From the NCBI GenBank assembly GCA_902729315.2, contig LR746272.1:7069827-7133826 (forward strand): 64,000 nt of DNA. The letters run 5' to 3'. The stretch is from Spirodela intermedia. Lineage: Eukaryota; Streptophyta; Magnoliopsida; Alismatales; Araceae. A program made the position numbers and the translations under genes. The first letter of the stretch is position 1. Each line of letters opens with the position of its first letter. The notes under the pieces are model-generated. The model saw only the letters and a list, made by a program, of their open reading frames with translations. It did no database searches and had not been told where the DNA came from. Of this stretch, positions 50,310 to 62,026 are shown piece after piece.

Positions 50310-51373
50310 TTCCACTGCTGCCGTCGGCTGCTGCTGCCGTCGGAGAACACAAAAAACAAAAGGGGAAAATCTCGCTGCAAAGGAGGAGGAGAGAGGGGGG
50401 GGGACTAATGCGAAGCCACCGCCACCCCCACTTCAGTGCTGCTGCTCCTGCTCCTGCTCCGCCTGGTGGTAATGAAAAGGGGTTGTTGCATGGGAGCCCT
50501 CCCCCCAGTGCCCCCCCCCTCTCGCTCTTCTTCTTCAATAAGATTCTCTCTCTCCTCTCTCTATTCCCTCTCTCCTCTCTCTCTCTCTATCTCTCTCTCG
50601 TAACGAGCAAACCACATGGGCGCGTTCCTCAGCGGTCGAGTTAGGGAAACATTTAAAAAGGTGGGGAGCGTCTGCCACCTTCGCCGGTGAAGTCCATCCA
50701 ACGACCAAGAGGACGGAGCCTTTCGGAGGGATATATCTAGAGAGAGAGAGAGAGAGAGATTGTTGTGCTGATTTGACGTCCAATAGTGGGTAGTGCAAGA
50801 AATTAGACTTCCGATAAGGAGATGAGCTCAACAGCGACTTGACAGGAGCGAGGCAGGGCCCCTCTCTCTCTCTCTCTCTCTCCCCACGCGGCGCTCCCTG
50901 CTGTAATCCTCTTCTACTCACACCCTTTACTACCACCACCCTCTCTCGTCCTGTCTGCTGGCCTCTTCCTTGCAAGTACGGTTTTCTCGTGAGCCGGAAA
51001 GAGATAGAGAGAGAGAGAGAGAGCGGTCGCTGCCTCTGAAGCTTCTCTCCCAAAACTCGTCCATCTTTTCTAAAAAAACATTCCATCCGTCCACCCCGCC
51101 CGTCACCTGCACCCTCTCTCTCTCTCTCTCTTTCTCTTCTCTCTCTAAATCTGTTGAATCCTCGTCGTTCAAGGAGGCTCATAAATCCCGGGGGGAGGGG
51201 AGGGGGGATGTATGACCGTGCGAAGCTGATCTGAGAACATCGAGCGACAGGTGCAAGTCGGCCCTTTCTCCTCCCCATCCTCTCCCTCTACGTGGAGATT
51301 CAGGCTGACCTCGACCCCATAAAGACGAAGCCGCATGAAGATTAGACGAACATAGAAAGAGGTAGATAGAGAG

Positions 51374-51405
<32 letters not shown>

Positions 51406-53390
51406 CCGTAGAGTTCCAGGTTCCGTGCTCGCGATTCCCTTTGAACACCGCAAAAGCGGCGGTGGGGAGAGAGAGGAAAGGTGGGGGTGACCTAGGACGT
51501 TTGACTCGGCCATTTCCGGTCGCTGTAGGATGTGACTGACGGTGGAGAGCAGCCCGATCTAACTGCGACAGCCATGGCTGTCGCAGATAGAGGGAGGATA
51601 CTGGTGGCGCCGTTACTCTCTCCCGCCCCACCCTTTAATGTATGCCCTCCCCTGCTGCCCCCGTGCTCGCCGGCGGAGACCAGTTAACTCTCTCTCTCTC
51701 TCTTCCTGGACGGCTCCAGACGAGTTGTCGGGACGCGGAGGAAGGAGGGAGAAGAAGACCCCAGAGATATTGCAGAGGTTATGAGGGTGGAGTGGACGGA
51801 GAGGACGGAGACGACGCCTAGTCAAGCCTTCTTGCGTCCTCGCCGGTGTCGTCACCTCCGGCGGCCATGATTGCCGCCCGCTGCTCTGCTGAAGCTCTCT
51901 CTCTCTCTCGCTCGCTCGCTCTAAGGGAAAGCACAGGGCCTGTACTAGTGGCCTCCCTTATTTACGACTGAAGCGCCGCCCATCGACGTGACGGTGCATG
52001 GTGAGCTAAACTCAGAAAATATTTTGCTAAATTTGCTACTATTACTGCGCGCCCAATGCGGCAGTAATCTGGGGGCAGGATTACACTTGACAGTGGGGTA
52101 ATCTCGCCCGATACGTGTGGGAGCAAAGGTTGACTTCAGATCCGACGTGGCCGAGCTCAAGAGGAACGTCGTCGAAGTTCAGCCTTCGTGATTTCACGCA
52201 TATATTTTCTAGACCTCAAATGCGGTGGTGCAATTTTGGAGAGAGAGAGAGAGAGAGGCTGGCCTGTACTGGTAAATCCCTGACGACAAAGACCGTTTGG
52301 CCTGGTTCTCTCATGCACGGTCAACACGTGTTGCACTAACTCGAAACTTTTTAGGATAGGTCCATAGTACCCCTGAGTTACGTGGCCGTCGGAGGTAGGG
52401 AAGGGAGCGACGGGAAGAAGATGGTCCACCGTCACGGACCCGAGATGGGCATTAAATGAGCATTTATAACCAGTTACAGGCCTCCTCGGGGAGTACCGTC
52501 GACGCACGTGAGATCTGCACGTGCTTCCGGCGCACGTGACACCCCCCTCCTCTTTCTCCTCGGATGCCCCCTACTGTCCTCGACCGGAGAGGACATGTCG
52601 GCAGCTTCCGAGTCGGAGCCAGCCAATCGGCAGGTGAGCTCACCGCCCCGACTAGCCGTTGCATCCCGACTCGCTCCTGGGGTGGGGCGCACGTGAGAGC
52701 AGAAAACGTGACCTGCCCCCACGTACTCGTCGCAGCAAGGTTGCGCCATTATCAACCTCCTCGTCGTCAGTAGATAGCACGAGCTAAGGGCTACATACAG
52801 AGTGAGAGATGGAGATAGAGAGAGAGAGAAAGAGATATGTAGATAACAGAGAGAGAGAGAGAGAAAGGGGGGGGGGGGCGTGTTAGGGGTTATCTTCCGT
52901 TCGAGAGGGCCAACAACTCCACGGTGAGTTGTCAGGATAGGGGCGCCGTCGGTAGCCAAATCTGGCCAGACGCAGGCAGCAGGGTCTCAGGGTCACATGG
53001 CGCCGGAGACCCGAGAGGACGAACGCCCCTTGGTGAGAAGAGGCGGGGGAGGCTCTGTGCTTCTCTCTCTAACTCTCTCTCTCTCTCTCTAACATTGGGT
53101 AGGGAGAAGGGGGGGAGGGGGGCAAATATAATTCGGCGCAGAGGATGTCGAGCCATGGGAGCCCCGGTGGGCCTTCCCGGCCCACCAATAATTCGCCAGG
53201 CAGCCCCAATCATAGACATCTTTTAGACTTTTCAAAGTCCTGTCCTGAATGGGCCGAGCCCAAAAATCGAAAAATTACTTTTGGGCCATTCCCCATTAGC
53301 AAGAGAGAGCGAGTAGCAACTGCTTAGATTCACGGTAGAAGCCCTCTTTCCTATTTGGAAAACATCCGACATGAAACGAGGAAAGAGGGC
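50310..53390. other. HIPP upstream region crowded with GA/CT tracts
   Basis: 3.1 kb between the HIPP start and the RRP40 stop, both minus strand. No gene supported. Separate GA or CT runs lie at about 50532-50600, 50739-50759, 50861-50882, 51005-51023, 51112-51131, 51380-51405, 51688-51703, 51897-51910, 52238-52257, 52813-52864 and 53061-53090, on both strands. CACGTG-type G-boxes or ACGTG cores occur near 52505, 52520, 52535 and 52688. The part nearest 50310 is probably the HIPP promoter and leader. Open frames here are repeat artefacts. Confidence 0.6.
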
Positions 53391-56300
53391 TCAGCTGAGA
53401 GCGGGGCTCTGCAGGAGCTTCTCCACCAGGATCCTCTGCTGCACGCCGCTCAGAGACTCCGAGCTCATCAGCGCGTTGGCGATGGCGACGATCGTCTTCG
53501 GAGAGGAGGCGTTGACCTGTGGGGGGTCCGCCGTCAGAGAGTCAAAGGGTTTGACCGGAGGGCGGTCTACGGAATCAGATAGATTTTTCATAATCCGAAG
53601 ATCATACCCAAACGCGGCCGTTAAACCCGACGGCGATCTCGAAGGAGAGCCTCTTCCCGAGGGCCTCGAGAACAGGGCAGGCCGGAGATCCCAGCAACCT
53701 GAAAGCAAAATGTCTTGTTTTGAGAGGAAATTCTTGGTTGAACAGCGGAGAGTAGAGGAGACGAGGGCGAATCATCTCACATGCGGCACAGTCCAGTTGA
53801 CGATTCGAACATGTAGCCGCCCTTCAGCGGGCCGAACTCCGCGGCTTTCCCGCCGGCTAGCAAAGCAGGGAGGAAAGGAAATTCGCCACAAGGTCAGTCA
53901 GTCAGTCAGTCAGTCAGTCAGTCAGTCGTGGCGAACTAAATCTCCCCAAACAAAAAATGGTTCAAGCTTGTAGTGACTACCATCAGTGCATGATAGCTCA
54001 GGATTCATGCCAGTATTTGCTTTCACCACCCTGACATAGAGAAGGGTGCCCACCTGTCATATAAATGACACATCCGTGATATAACCAAAGTTGTAGAGCA
54101 AACTGCGCGTATTTATGGAGGATACTAATCAATAAGCCAATCTACAACATCAAGATTATATCTATATATATATATATATATATATATAGGTTGACCAGCT
54201 ATAGGGTTTACAGCATCCACACCCAGCAGCCTTTTCAACGTAGAGAAGGAGGTGGCAGATAAGTTCTTGAGGACAGACAGAAATGAGATTGGAAGACAGA
54301 TCGCCCGGCCAATCTCAAGTCAGCTTCGACTGCCCAAATTCAATTACCCTTGACGCGCAGACGACTCTTTTTCCCTTCTCTTCCCTCTGCTCTTCTTATT
54401 TTCTTGCTGCTCTCCCTTATTACTGGATTCCTTGCTTTCTGGTGAAGATTATTCATCAGCATAGGAAGGTGGGTTGGCAAAATTAAATTACATTCTGTTG
54501 TCATGCTTTCGTCCTACAGCTTCCATCCTTAATTCTATGGTTACTTTCCCCAGAGCATCTTAGTAGATGAACTAAGATTAAAAAATAAATTAACGAGCAT
54601 AATAAAGAGGCTTTTCATGCTACCTAATCCAAAGTCACAAGGTCAATGGTGGAAGAGCGAACGAGTTAATGAGAAAAACACTTTGGAAGGCGAATTAGGT
54701 ACCTCAAACTTGGGTATGTTCCGTCTTGTTCCTCCTTCAAATGCTAGTACAGGTAGATAAGCTAGAGTGGGGCCCTTTATGTCCACCAAAAAGTTCTGAC
54801 CATAGAAAAGCAAGACATAAAATATCATATGACACATGCTGTCTTATGGCGCAGAAAGATAAGCAAACAAGTGGCTTTGAAATCAACCACCGAATTTATA
54901 GGATGTTAAGTTCTAGGAATCACCTAGGGGCGTTCATAGGTTAAACAGAGAAACTAAAAATGATCCATATCTTTTCACAGACAAGGTAATATCAAATGGC
55001 ATGGTATTAAATAACTATCAACTAATATCAGTTGCTCCCATCCCTTCTAAAAATGATGGCACCACACGAGGCATGAAAGCACGCTCTAATAAACCAAATA
55101 CACTCTGGTGTGCTCTGAACACTCTGAATAACACTCACAGGGGACTCTGAGATAACTCCAAGCCCCAGGCCCAAGTTTTGTCTTCACAAGCTCAATACCC
55201 TTGTTCCAAACCTTTGATTTTCACTGATCAAAACTGGTATATTTCTTGAAAGTGGAAAGTACTGTGATCCATGAGCACTATCCAAAGACCACAAAAAAAA
55301 ATTAATGTGCATCAGTCCCCTCCTTACTCGTTCGTCACTCACGCTATTTTGCCTCGTCACCAACCCACTTAAGAACGTAAAACACCTTATCCCTTTTCTT
55401 TCGCTGAGTGAGTTGAACTCCTGAGAGAAACCTTTCTCCATGTCTTCTCTTGCTAGTGAAGATAATTCTGAAGCAGAAAGAACTCCACAAATTCCAGAAA
55501 ACAAGTGATTTTTGAGGTAACTAAAAAATGAATATGGAATATACCCACTAACTCCCATCATACAGACGTACAACACTTAGAGCTGACATTGGATTGAGGA
55601 TTGCCAATTCTGGCTCAAATCGGCATGTTCAGATCATAATTGGCCGATGTTCCCACCAAATTGGACTCCCTCATATCTGATAAGGAATATGTCCACTAAA
55701 CAAAAGAAACAATCTCAATGGATCCATCTTATGATGCAAATTATTTCATAATATTTCAATGGATCAGAAAACACCACAAGTTGTTAAAACTTAAACAATA
55801 AAAAAAGGGGAAATGGTTCACTTAGAGCCAAACAGTAAAAAGCCCAAGAAGGTAAAAGAAAAAAAATGCATTTTCTTCATCCAAGGTGGCAGTGTAGAAA
55901 TAGCACAACATAAACAATTAACTCCTTCAAGCCTAAGAATTCAAGCAGAGCATGTGCAAGCCTACGTATCAAGTTTCTGCAACAAAATTCAAATGCAGTA
56001 ACGACTACCCTCCATTAGACACCAAATATTTTGTCATACACAGCAGAGCTGACATACCACCACAAAAACGCCAAGCCTCTAAGCGAACTATGGCAAGAAA
56101 ATCAAATGTTATAGAACAGATGAAGATGGACTCACATCTGGTCTACAGTCAGCCACGATGCCAAGAATCGTATCCCCAGCAGATGGTATGTACTGCACGA
56201 CAATTAGAAAAAACAGTGCAATTCCGTGAATTATTTAAAATATCTAAAATAAGTTGAGTTAATATATCCAAAATAGGATATAAGTCATTTTAAAATAATT

Positions 56301-56745
56301 TTGATAACCATCTTTCTCCATTACGTGGATGCATAAACACTCACTCTTTTCTGTGAGTTCTCAATCCAATACTTGTTTGGCTTTGAGAATCTCAATCTCC
56401 CAGCCTTTATCACTGTGATTGTGTCACCATCCTGAAGAAGCACAACATTATAACACATAGAATTATATCCTTAGCGAAGAGGGAAAAAAAAAGGCCCTGG
56501 AGAACCTCAACCATGAGACGGATCTTCACCTGGCACAACCCCGAACCTAGTTTAATTGTCTGATTGGTCATCTTTGATAGGTCTAGAATAACATCTCCGG
56601 GAACCTAAGCATCATTAAAAAATGAAAAGAAATATTACATAATACCAACTTGACATAAGAAAAAATATGAAGAGCCACTGACCACCATTTTGTCAACAAG
56701 GTCTTTATTCAAGGGAGCGCTCGAAGATATCTCCTCTCCTTTCAT
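53391..56745 (-). CDS. RRP40: RNA exosome subunit RRP40 (EXOSC3)
   Basis: Nine exons: 56745-56683, 56604-56530, 56431-56345, 56192-56136, 54795-54703, 54053-53981, 53856-53781, 53698-53608, 53516-53391; 246 residues, all phases agree. Family blocks in order: VPGDVILDLSKMTNQTIKLG, VIKAGRLRFSKPNKYWIENS, YIPSAGDTILGIVADCRPD, NFLVDIKGPTLAYLPVLAFE then GGTRRNIPKF (S1 domain), VGTLLYVRVVKANTGMNPEL, then the KH domain with GLNGRVW and IVAIANALMSSESLSGVQQR. RRP40 is one of the three S1/KH cap proteins that sit on the exosome ring and feed RNA into it, in nucleus and cytoplasm. The start is firm: an in-frame TGA lies nine bases upstream of the ATG at 56745. The four 3' introns are short; intron 4 is 1.3 kb. 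The intron before 53856 holds a GTCA repeat and that before 54053 a TA repeat (about 54160-54188). Confidence 0.95.
53893..53927. repeat. (GTCA)n tetranucleotide repeat in an RRP40 intron
   Basis: About 8.5 perfect units in the 124-bp intron between exons 53981 and 53856. A length change here would alter a short intron by a noticeable fraction. Confidence 0.9.
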
Positions 56746-58998
56746 CCTCTCTCACGAACTCTGGTTCCTTCTGAAAGTGTCTTCCCCAATGTCGGTCACA
56801 CAAGAAGAACTTAAATGATTTACATTTTTGATAAGCATGCATTACTCCACAGCATATTGATAAAGCAAGCAAGGGACCAGGTAAACTACAAAATGAACGG
56901 GAACAGCAGGAGTTATAAAGTGACGGATTTTCTAACTGTCTTAGAACATCTAAATCAACAAAGAAAATTTGGACTAACATCTCATCAAATGAACAGGTTT
57001 CAGACGTATGGTTTATGAACTGTCATTTTGGCTTCTAAGAGTTTCTATACATATTTAACAGGCAACTGCAGTGAGTGTGATTACGTTTCGATCAGTCTGC
57101 TGAGAGAGATTAGCAAGGAAGGGGTGGGCATCAGTATGTTATGGCCTAGGGGGATATTAAACATTTGAGTTCGCAGTTCACAAGTTTTTTATGATTATAG
57201 ATAGTGGGAGACACAAAAGAAAAGGTACCCTAGGATGATGGTGACCAGATGTCACAGGACAGCAAACAATAGGAAACAACCCACGAGAGTCTTATTCTAG
57301 CGGTGGTGCCACAAGCGTCACTTGAACAGCTGATGGATCTTCCAACTCCCTTCTACTCCTGTGTTGTCTGTCCATTAGCGAAGAGACTATATGGAGTAAG
57401 AGAGATTGGGAGCAGGAGGAGACCAGATCTTTGCCGGGAGATGAACCAGAGCAATCTATTCCATCCAAATTCGAACCAACGAATAGAGGGATGAAGGAAT
57501 AAGTGGAGCCAGGGAAATAAAATGCCACACTGGCTTCTGATACCAGCTCTTACTTTAAATCAGTTTAATATAACTGTTTCAGCATCATCAATCAGAGCAT
57601 GCAGGTGTATGCTCTACAATCAGCATTATCAACTCATAGTTGGTGGAATTTTTCTTTGGCATTAATACACTTGACCACTTAAGGACAAGCTGATGCTATG
57701 TATCAATAAAGGGGGCTGTCCTGCTGCCCACTGAATTATTGCGCTAAAATCATGTTCAAGCAGTGACATTAAGGGCATTATTGTTTAACGTTCATGCATT
57801 TACTTTCCCTTATACTTACAATGAGCTTGTTTTCAATATTCCCTGTACACAAAACTGGCATCATAGCGTGTGTCATCATTCCTTATAATTCCTTTAGATA
57901 CACTTATATAAAACATGTTATTGCACGAATAAACGATTCCGATGCCATCAGCGATAACTTGTTTAAATAATAATATTTAGACATATTCACCAAATAAATA
58001 TTCAGATATATGTAGGATAAGCATTTACAAATGTTCCAAAAAACATGTTCGAATATAGCATGTTCCAATTAAAATATTTGGAAGGAAAAACAGTCAATGT
58101 GTTGAATAAAGGCGTTTAGGAATATTCACAGAGAATAGCTAGGTATACACAGAGAAAAAACAGTCACATATGTTCAAATTAAAATGATAAGGTGTATTCA
58201 AAGTTTACATACGTTATACTCCAATTACATGAATTTACATGAAAAACTGTGAGATATGCTCAAACGAAGACATATATACATATTAATAGAAAAATTCACA
58301 TACGTTCAGCTATAAGTGTTTCGATATATTCCATTTGGTGAGCACTTGGTTGTACTGGAAAAACACCGGCATACAATCACAATAACAAGGAATATATTTT
58401 CAAATCAAAGATATTCAGACATGCTCATGAAAGGCAATCAGATAGTTCACAGTGAAGAATTTACCAGCCTTGTCCGAGATTTTACTTCTCTCCTGCAGCC
58501 GATGAAGCTCTAGCGGTAATCCAGGTGGGAGAGATGGGGAGAAAAAGATAGTGGAGAGTGGTCGTAGGAAGGGAAGATAGAGAGGACGGGAAAACGCACA
58601 GGGAGAGGAACAGGAGCAGAGAGAAAGGAGCGGAGAGAGAAAGAGAGAGAGAAGAAGCAGCAGCAGGGGGAGAGGGATATCCCCGTTGAGAAGGCGAGGG
58701 AAACGGAAGTAGCAGTGACGGAGACGAGGGAGAGAGCTGCGCAAGGCGTGGAACGGGAAGAGAAAGAACGGTTTTCACGAATTTAGTATTATTACAGGTT
58801 AAAAGTATTTTTATGAAAATGAAGAATGATAATTTGTATTTTCTCGTTCAACGCCGCCCCCCCCCTGCCCCCGAGACAAGGCATATATACATAACAAGGT
58901 CAGACGGTTGAAGTTTGAATGGGCCACTCTGGGCCTGCGCCTATGCCTCTTTTACGAGGCCCAGATGGAGCCAGAGACCAGATGATGGTCATGCATGC
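56746..58998. other. RRP40 upstream region
   Basis: 2.25 kb. The first part holds the RRP40 5' leader. AT-rich DNA with repeated TATTCA/ATATGTTC-like words lies at about 57950-58420. About 58500-58780 is GA-rich on the plus strand (CT-rich on the RRP40 sense strand) and could be a distal leader exon or promoter, but no splice pair could be fixed. Confidence 0.4.
57292..57560 (-). mobile_element. Possible Copia-type leader fragment with primer-binding site
   Basis: Minus-strand TGGTATCAGAAG (57545-57534) resembles TGGTATCAGAGC, the initiator-methionine tRNA primer-binding site of plant Copia elements. It is followed by about 240 bp with a small open frame (57528-57292) that could be the start of a gag region. 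No LTR end (..CA) was recognised just before it, and no pol follows, so this is at most a fragment. Confidence 0.35.
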
Positions 58999-59005
58999 CT
59001 CTCCC

Positions 59006-59087
<82 letters not shown>

Positions 59088-59222
59088 TCTCTCCCTCTCT
59101 CCCTCTCTCTCTCTCTCCCTCTCTCTCTCTCTTTCTATCTTTCTCTCTTTCTCTCTTTCTCTCTTTCTCTCTTTCTCTTTCTCTCCCTCTCCCTCTCCCT
59201 CTCTCTCCCTCTCTCTCTCTCT
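58999..59222. repeat. 220-bp (CT)n-rich pyrimidine tract
   Basis: Perfect CT repeat for about 80 bp, then CTCCCT and CTTT variants. Open frames across it (Ser/Leu repeats, or Arg/Glu on the other strand) are artefacts. Confidence 0.95.
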
Positions 59223-62026
59223 CGTTTCACGAGAGGCATCCACGCATGAAGGTTGATGATTAGGAGGAAATTCAGATCAAGTTTACTAATGTCAGCAATT
59301 TATATAGCCTCTGACAAGAGTTTCTTCATGTATCGTCGCTCGATTCTCATGACCATGGGAAGAAGCGCTGGACTCGAAACCTCAAGCAGGATCGCAATGG
59401 GGAGAGAGACCCGTGGAAGAAAGGCGCATCTGAGCTGGAGTCAGCTCGTCCCTGGAGGGACATCGTCCACATCGAAGCATATATATATATACCTCGAGGG
59501 AGAAGCGAAAACCCTAACATGGGGAGCCTGCCTCCGAGCATTATCATGTAGATAATCTCAGAGTTTGGTGAGTAGTCTAAGGAGGCTGCATCCCTCAAGA
59601 CTTCGATATTATAATGACGTTGTCGAGCCCTTCAACTCAAAAATAATATGCGATCAGTTATGATCTTCTCATTAGAATCACATTTTTTTTCCTTTCGTGG
59701 GTACCAACAGGGACTGGAAGCCAAATTTTGACTTGACAACTATCGGATGCCCCCGTTAGACTTTAAATCAAGCTTTGACTTGAATGATCCGCCGTTGCCG
59801 GCGCTGTCAACGTACTCCGTAGAAAGAGGGACAGTCCAAAACTGGCGTCCGAGCCTGCGTTGAATAACTCCCTTTACCCGTGTTCTATGTATGCTGCATG
59901 CGTATAGATTACGCAAGGAAATAAAGCATAATTTAAGACATAATTCGTAAAGGGCGCTTTACTCGTCATCAGAAAGTATGACTTCCATGCACCGACGGAA
60001 GTCAACATGGGCTACTTCCCGCTTTTCCTATTTCACACGGATGCGATTTCTTCCTTGGGCTCTCAGCACCCAACACTGGGTTCGCTGGGTCAAACGTCTG
60101 AGGCTATTTTATACAGGCGGAATGACAATCAAGTATGATTTCAGGTTAACTATATCCGCATGCTCATGTCGAACAGCTCCAATCTCCCATGAGCGATTAA
60201 GCCTTACCATCAGCTTGTTATTACACATTTGTCATCACGCCGTTAATTAACGGTAGTTCACACGTCTAAGGATCCAAGTACAAGTTTATAGCTCCCCAAA
60301 CGTTTTGTTGAATGCCGCAGGTACCTAGCTTGACAAGATCACACCCACTCCTACCCATCCTCTGGAAGAAATACCAGAAATCAATCCACTTAAATCTTCG
60401 GTATGCTGTCAACTGTGTTGAATAGGAATACAATTAGAAACGTATTTTATGTGCACTTGCTAGGTCTTAGTCACTGGGGACCCAACTCCACATGTCTTCT
60501 TTATTGCTATTTTGTCTTAAACCCTAACGATTTCTGTATTGTTTAGTTCAGCATCATGATCTCAACAAATGCTAAAAGATTCTAAATTTCCCACGAGGCT
60601 AGCTTTCGTGCAGTTTCAATCAGGAGGCCCGTGTCCTAGAATCGCAAGATTACCTTTGTAGAAGTCAAAAAAAGGCTGTTCTTAACACGCTCTCGCAGGC
60701 ACAGATCTGCTTTAAGACTTTGTCCCGTGATCAGGAGAAATGACTAGCCTTAAAACCGCACTAATATTATCAAGATGCCCGTGAAAATTGATGAGGTGTA
60801 AGTAAATTAGTCTTAGCTTTGTAAATCGCGGATTTACTCTTACTGTAACCAATATTGAGATTATTCTGAGCACAATTCAAAAAGAAGATCAACCTCTCTT
60901 CGCTGCATTGTCCTGACTTGGTCAACCATAAGCCGTAATGTATTTTCTGCTTCTGGGAATCAAAACGGTTTAATCCCAGAAAGTTTCCTAGTAGAAGGAT
61001 CAGAATTATCCCCCGACGTAAGGTACGATCAATGTCTGACGAGGGAGGCAAGTCATCGCTCGAGCCCAGTGATAGAGACGTCCGGATCCATCTTTTCTGG
61101 TTAGTTGGTTCACCGACCCTAGATTGTATTAGAAAAATAGTTAAGGTGAACTTCTACTAAGGCTTGACGTAGATTGATGCAGACCGCCTCTCGGAATGCC
61201 GTGATGACTGAAGATGGGAGGGGCCGCAAGATTTCTGTAATCTCACGACCCCACAACCGGGGGGGCCTCTTTGGCGCACGTCCGTTTAGAGCTTGGCAGA
61301 TTCAGAGGTTGGGTCCTCTCACTGGTCTACTTATAGAGGTGCCATGACTCTGTCGACCGTAGCCGGCGCTTCAAGCCCTCACCTTTCCTGTTCGGATTCT
61401 TCACCGGGGAAGTCGCCCCTCTTCCTCCCGAGAAGTAACGTCAATTCTCGGAAGCTCATTCTTCGGCTGCTTCATCTGGTCCAGAGACTGCCTCTCCGTG
61501 CACCGCGGAAGGACCGTCTTCTATCGCGCAAACACCCAGTCCCCAGGTACTAGATAGAATTCTTTGATCATTTTTCGATCGATTTCTCTGTCTTAGCTAC
61601 CGGTTGGAGTACATCAAATCCGTGCCCCGTCATCGTTCTTCGTCGTCGAACGTTTTGGAATAAGAGGATGAAAGCCCGGATTTGTAGGCGATCTCTGCCG
61701 GCCATGGCGGGGTGCGGAAAAAGGATGAAGATCGACAACCAGAACAGTGTTGGTCGTTCTTTAATTATTTAAGACTTTGACATGGCGTTCATCAACATGC
61801 GTCCGAGACAAGCCAGCTGTCCCGGCTGGCAGGTGCTGAAAAAGAAGGCACTTTATTGGTCATGTCCACCCCTAGGATAGAGAGCATGGTACATACTTTC
61901 AGCATCGAAGCCTACGTTGTCCGCGTTTGGAGTCGCTCTCCCTCCTCTTTCTTTCTCTTTCTGTCGCTGCACTTAACGATGACGACGATTTCTCCCGATC
62001 TTTCTCAGGGAAATCACAGTACAATC
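59223..62026. other. Spacer upstream of the LPR-like gene
   Basis: 2.8 kb without a gene I can support. The longest open frames (59253-59555, 59978-60250, 61293-61553) have no recognisable domain and no splice partners that I could find. The last few hundred bases should contain the LPR-like promoter and leader; no clear TATA box was found. Confidence 0.4.

Noticed and set aside
53893-53927. Regular GTCA repeats considered as a CRISPR-like array
   Set aside because: Simple tetranucleotide microsatellite without spacers, in a plant intron.
58915-59263. Ser/Leu repeat proteins across the CT tract
   Set aside because: All three frames of a (CT)n repeat stay open; no flanking coding signal.
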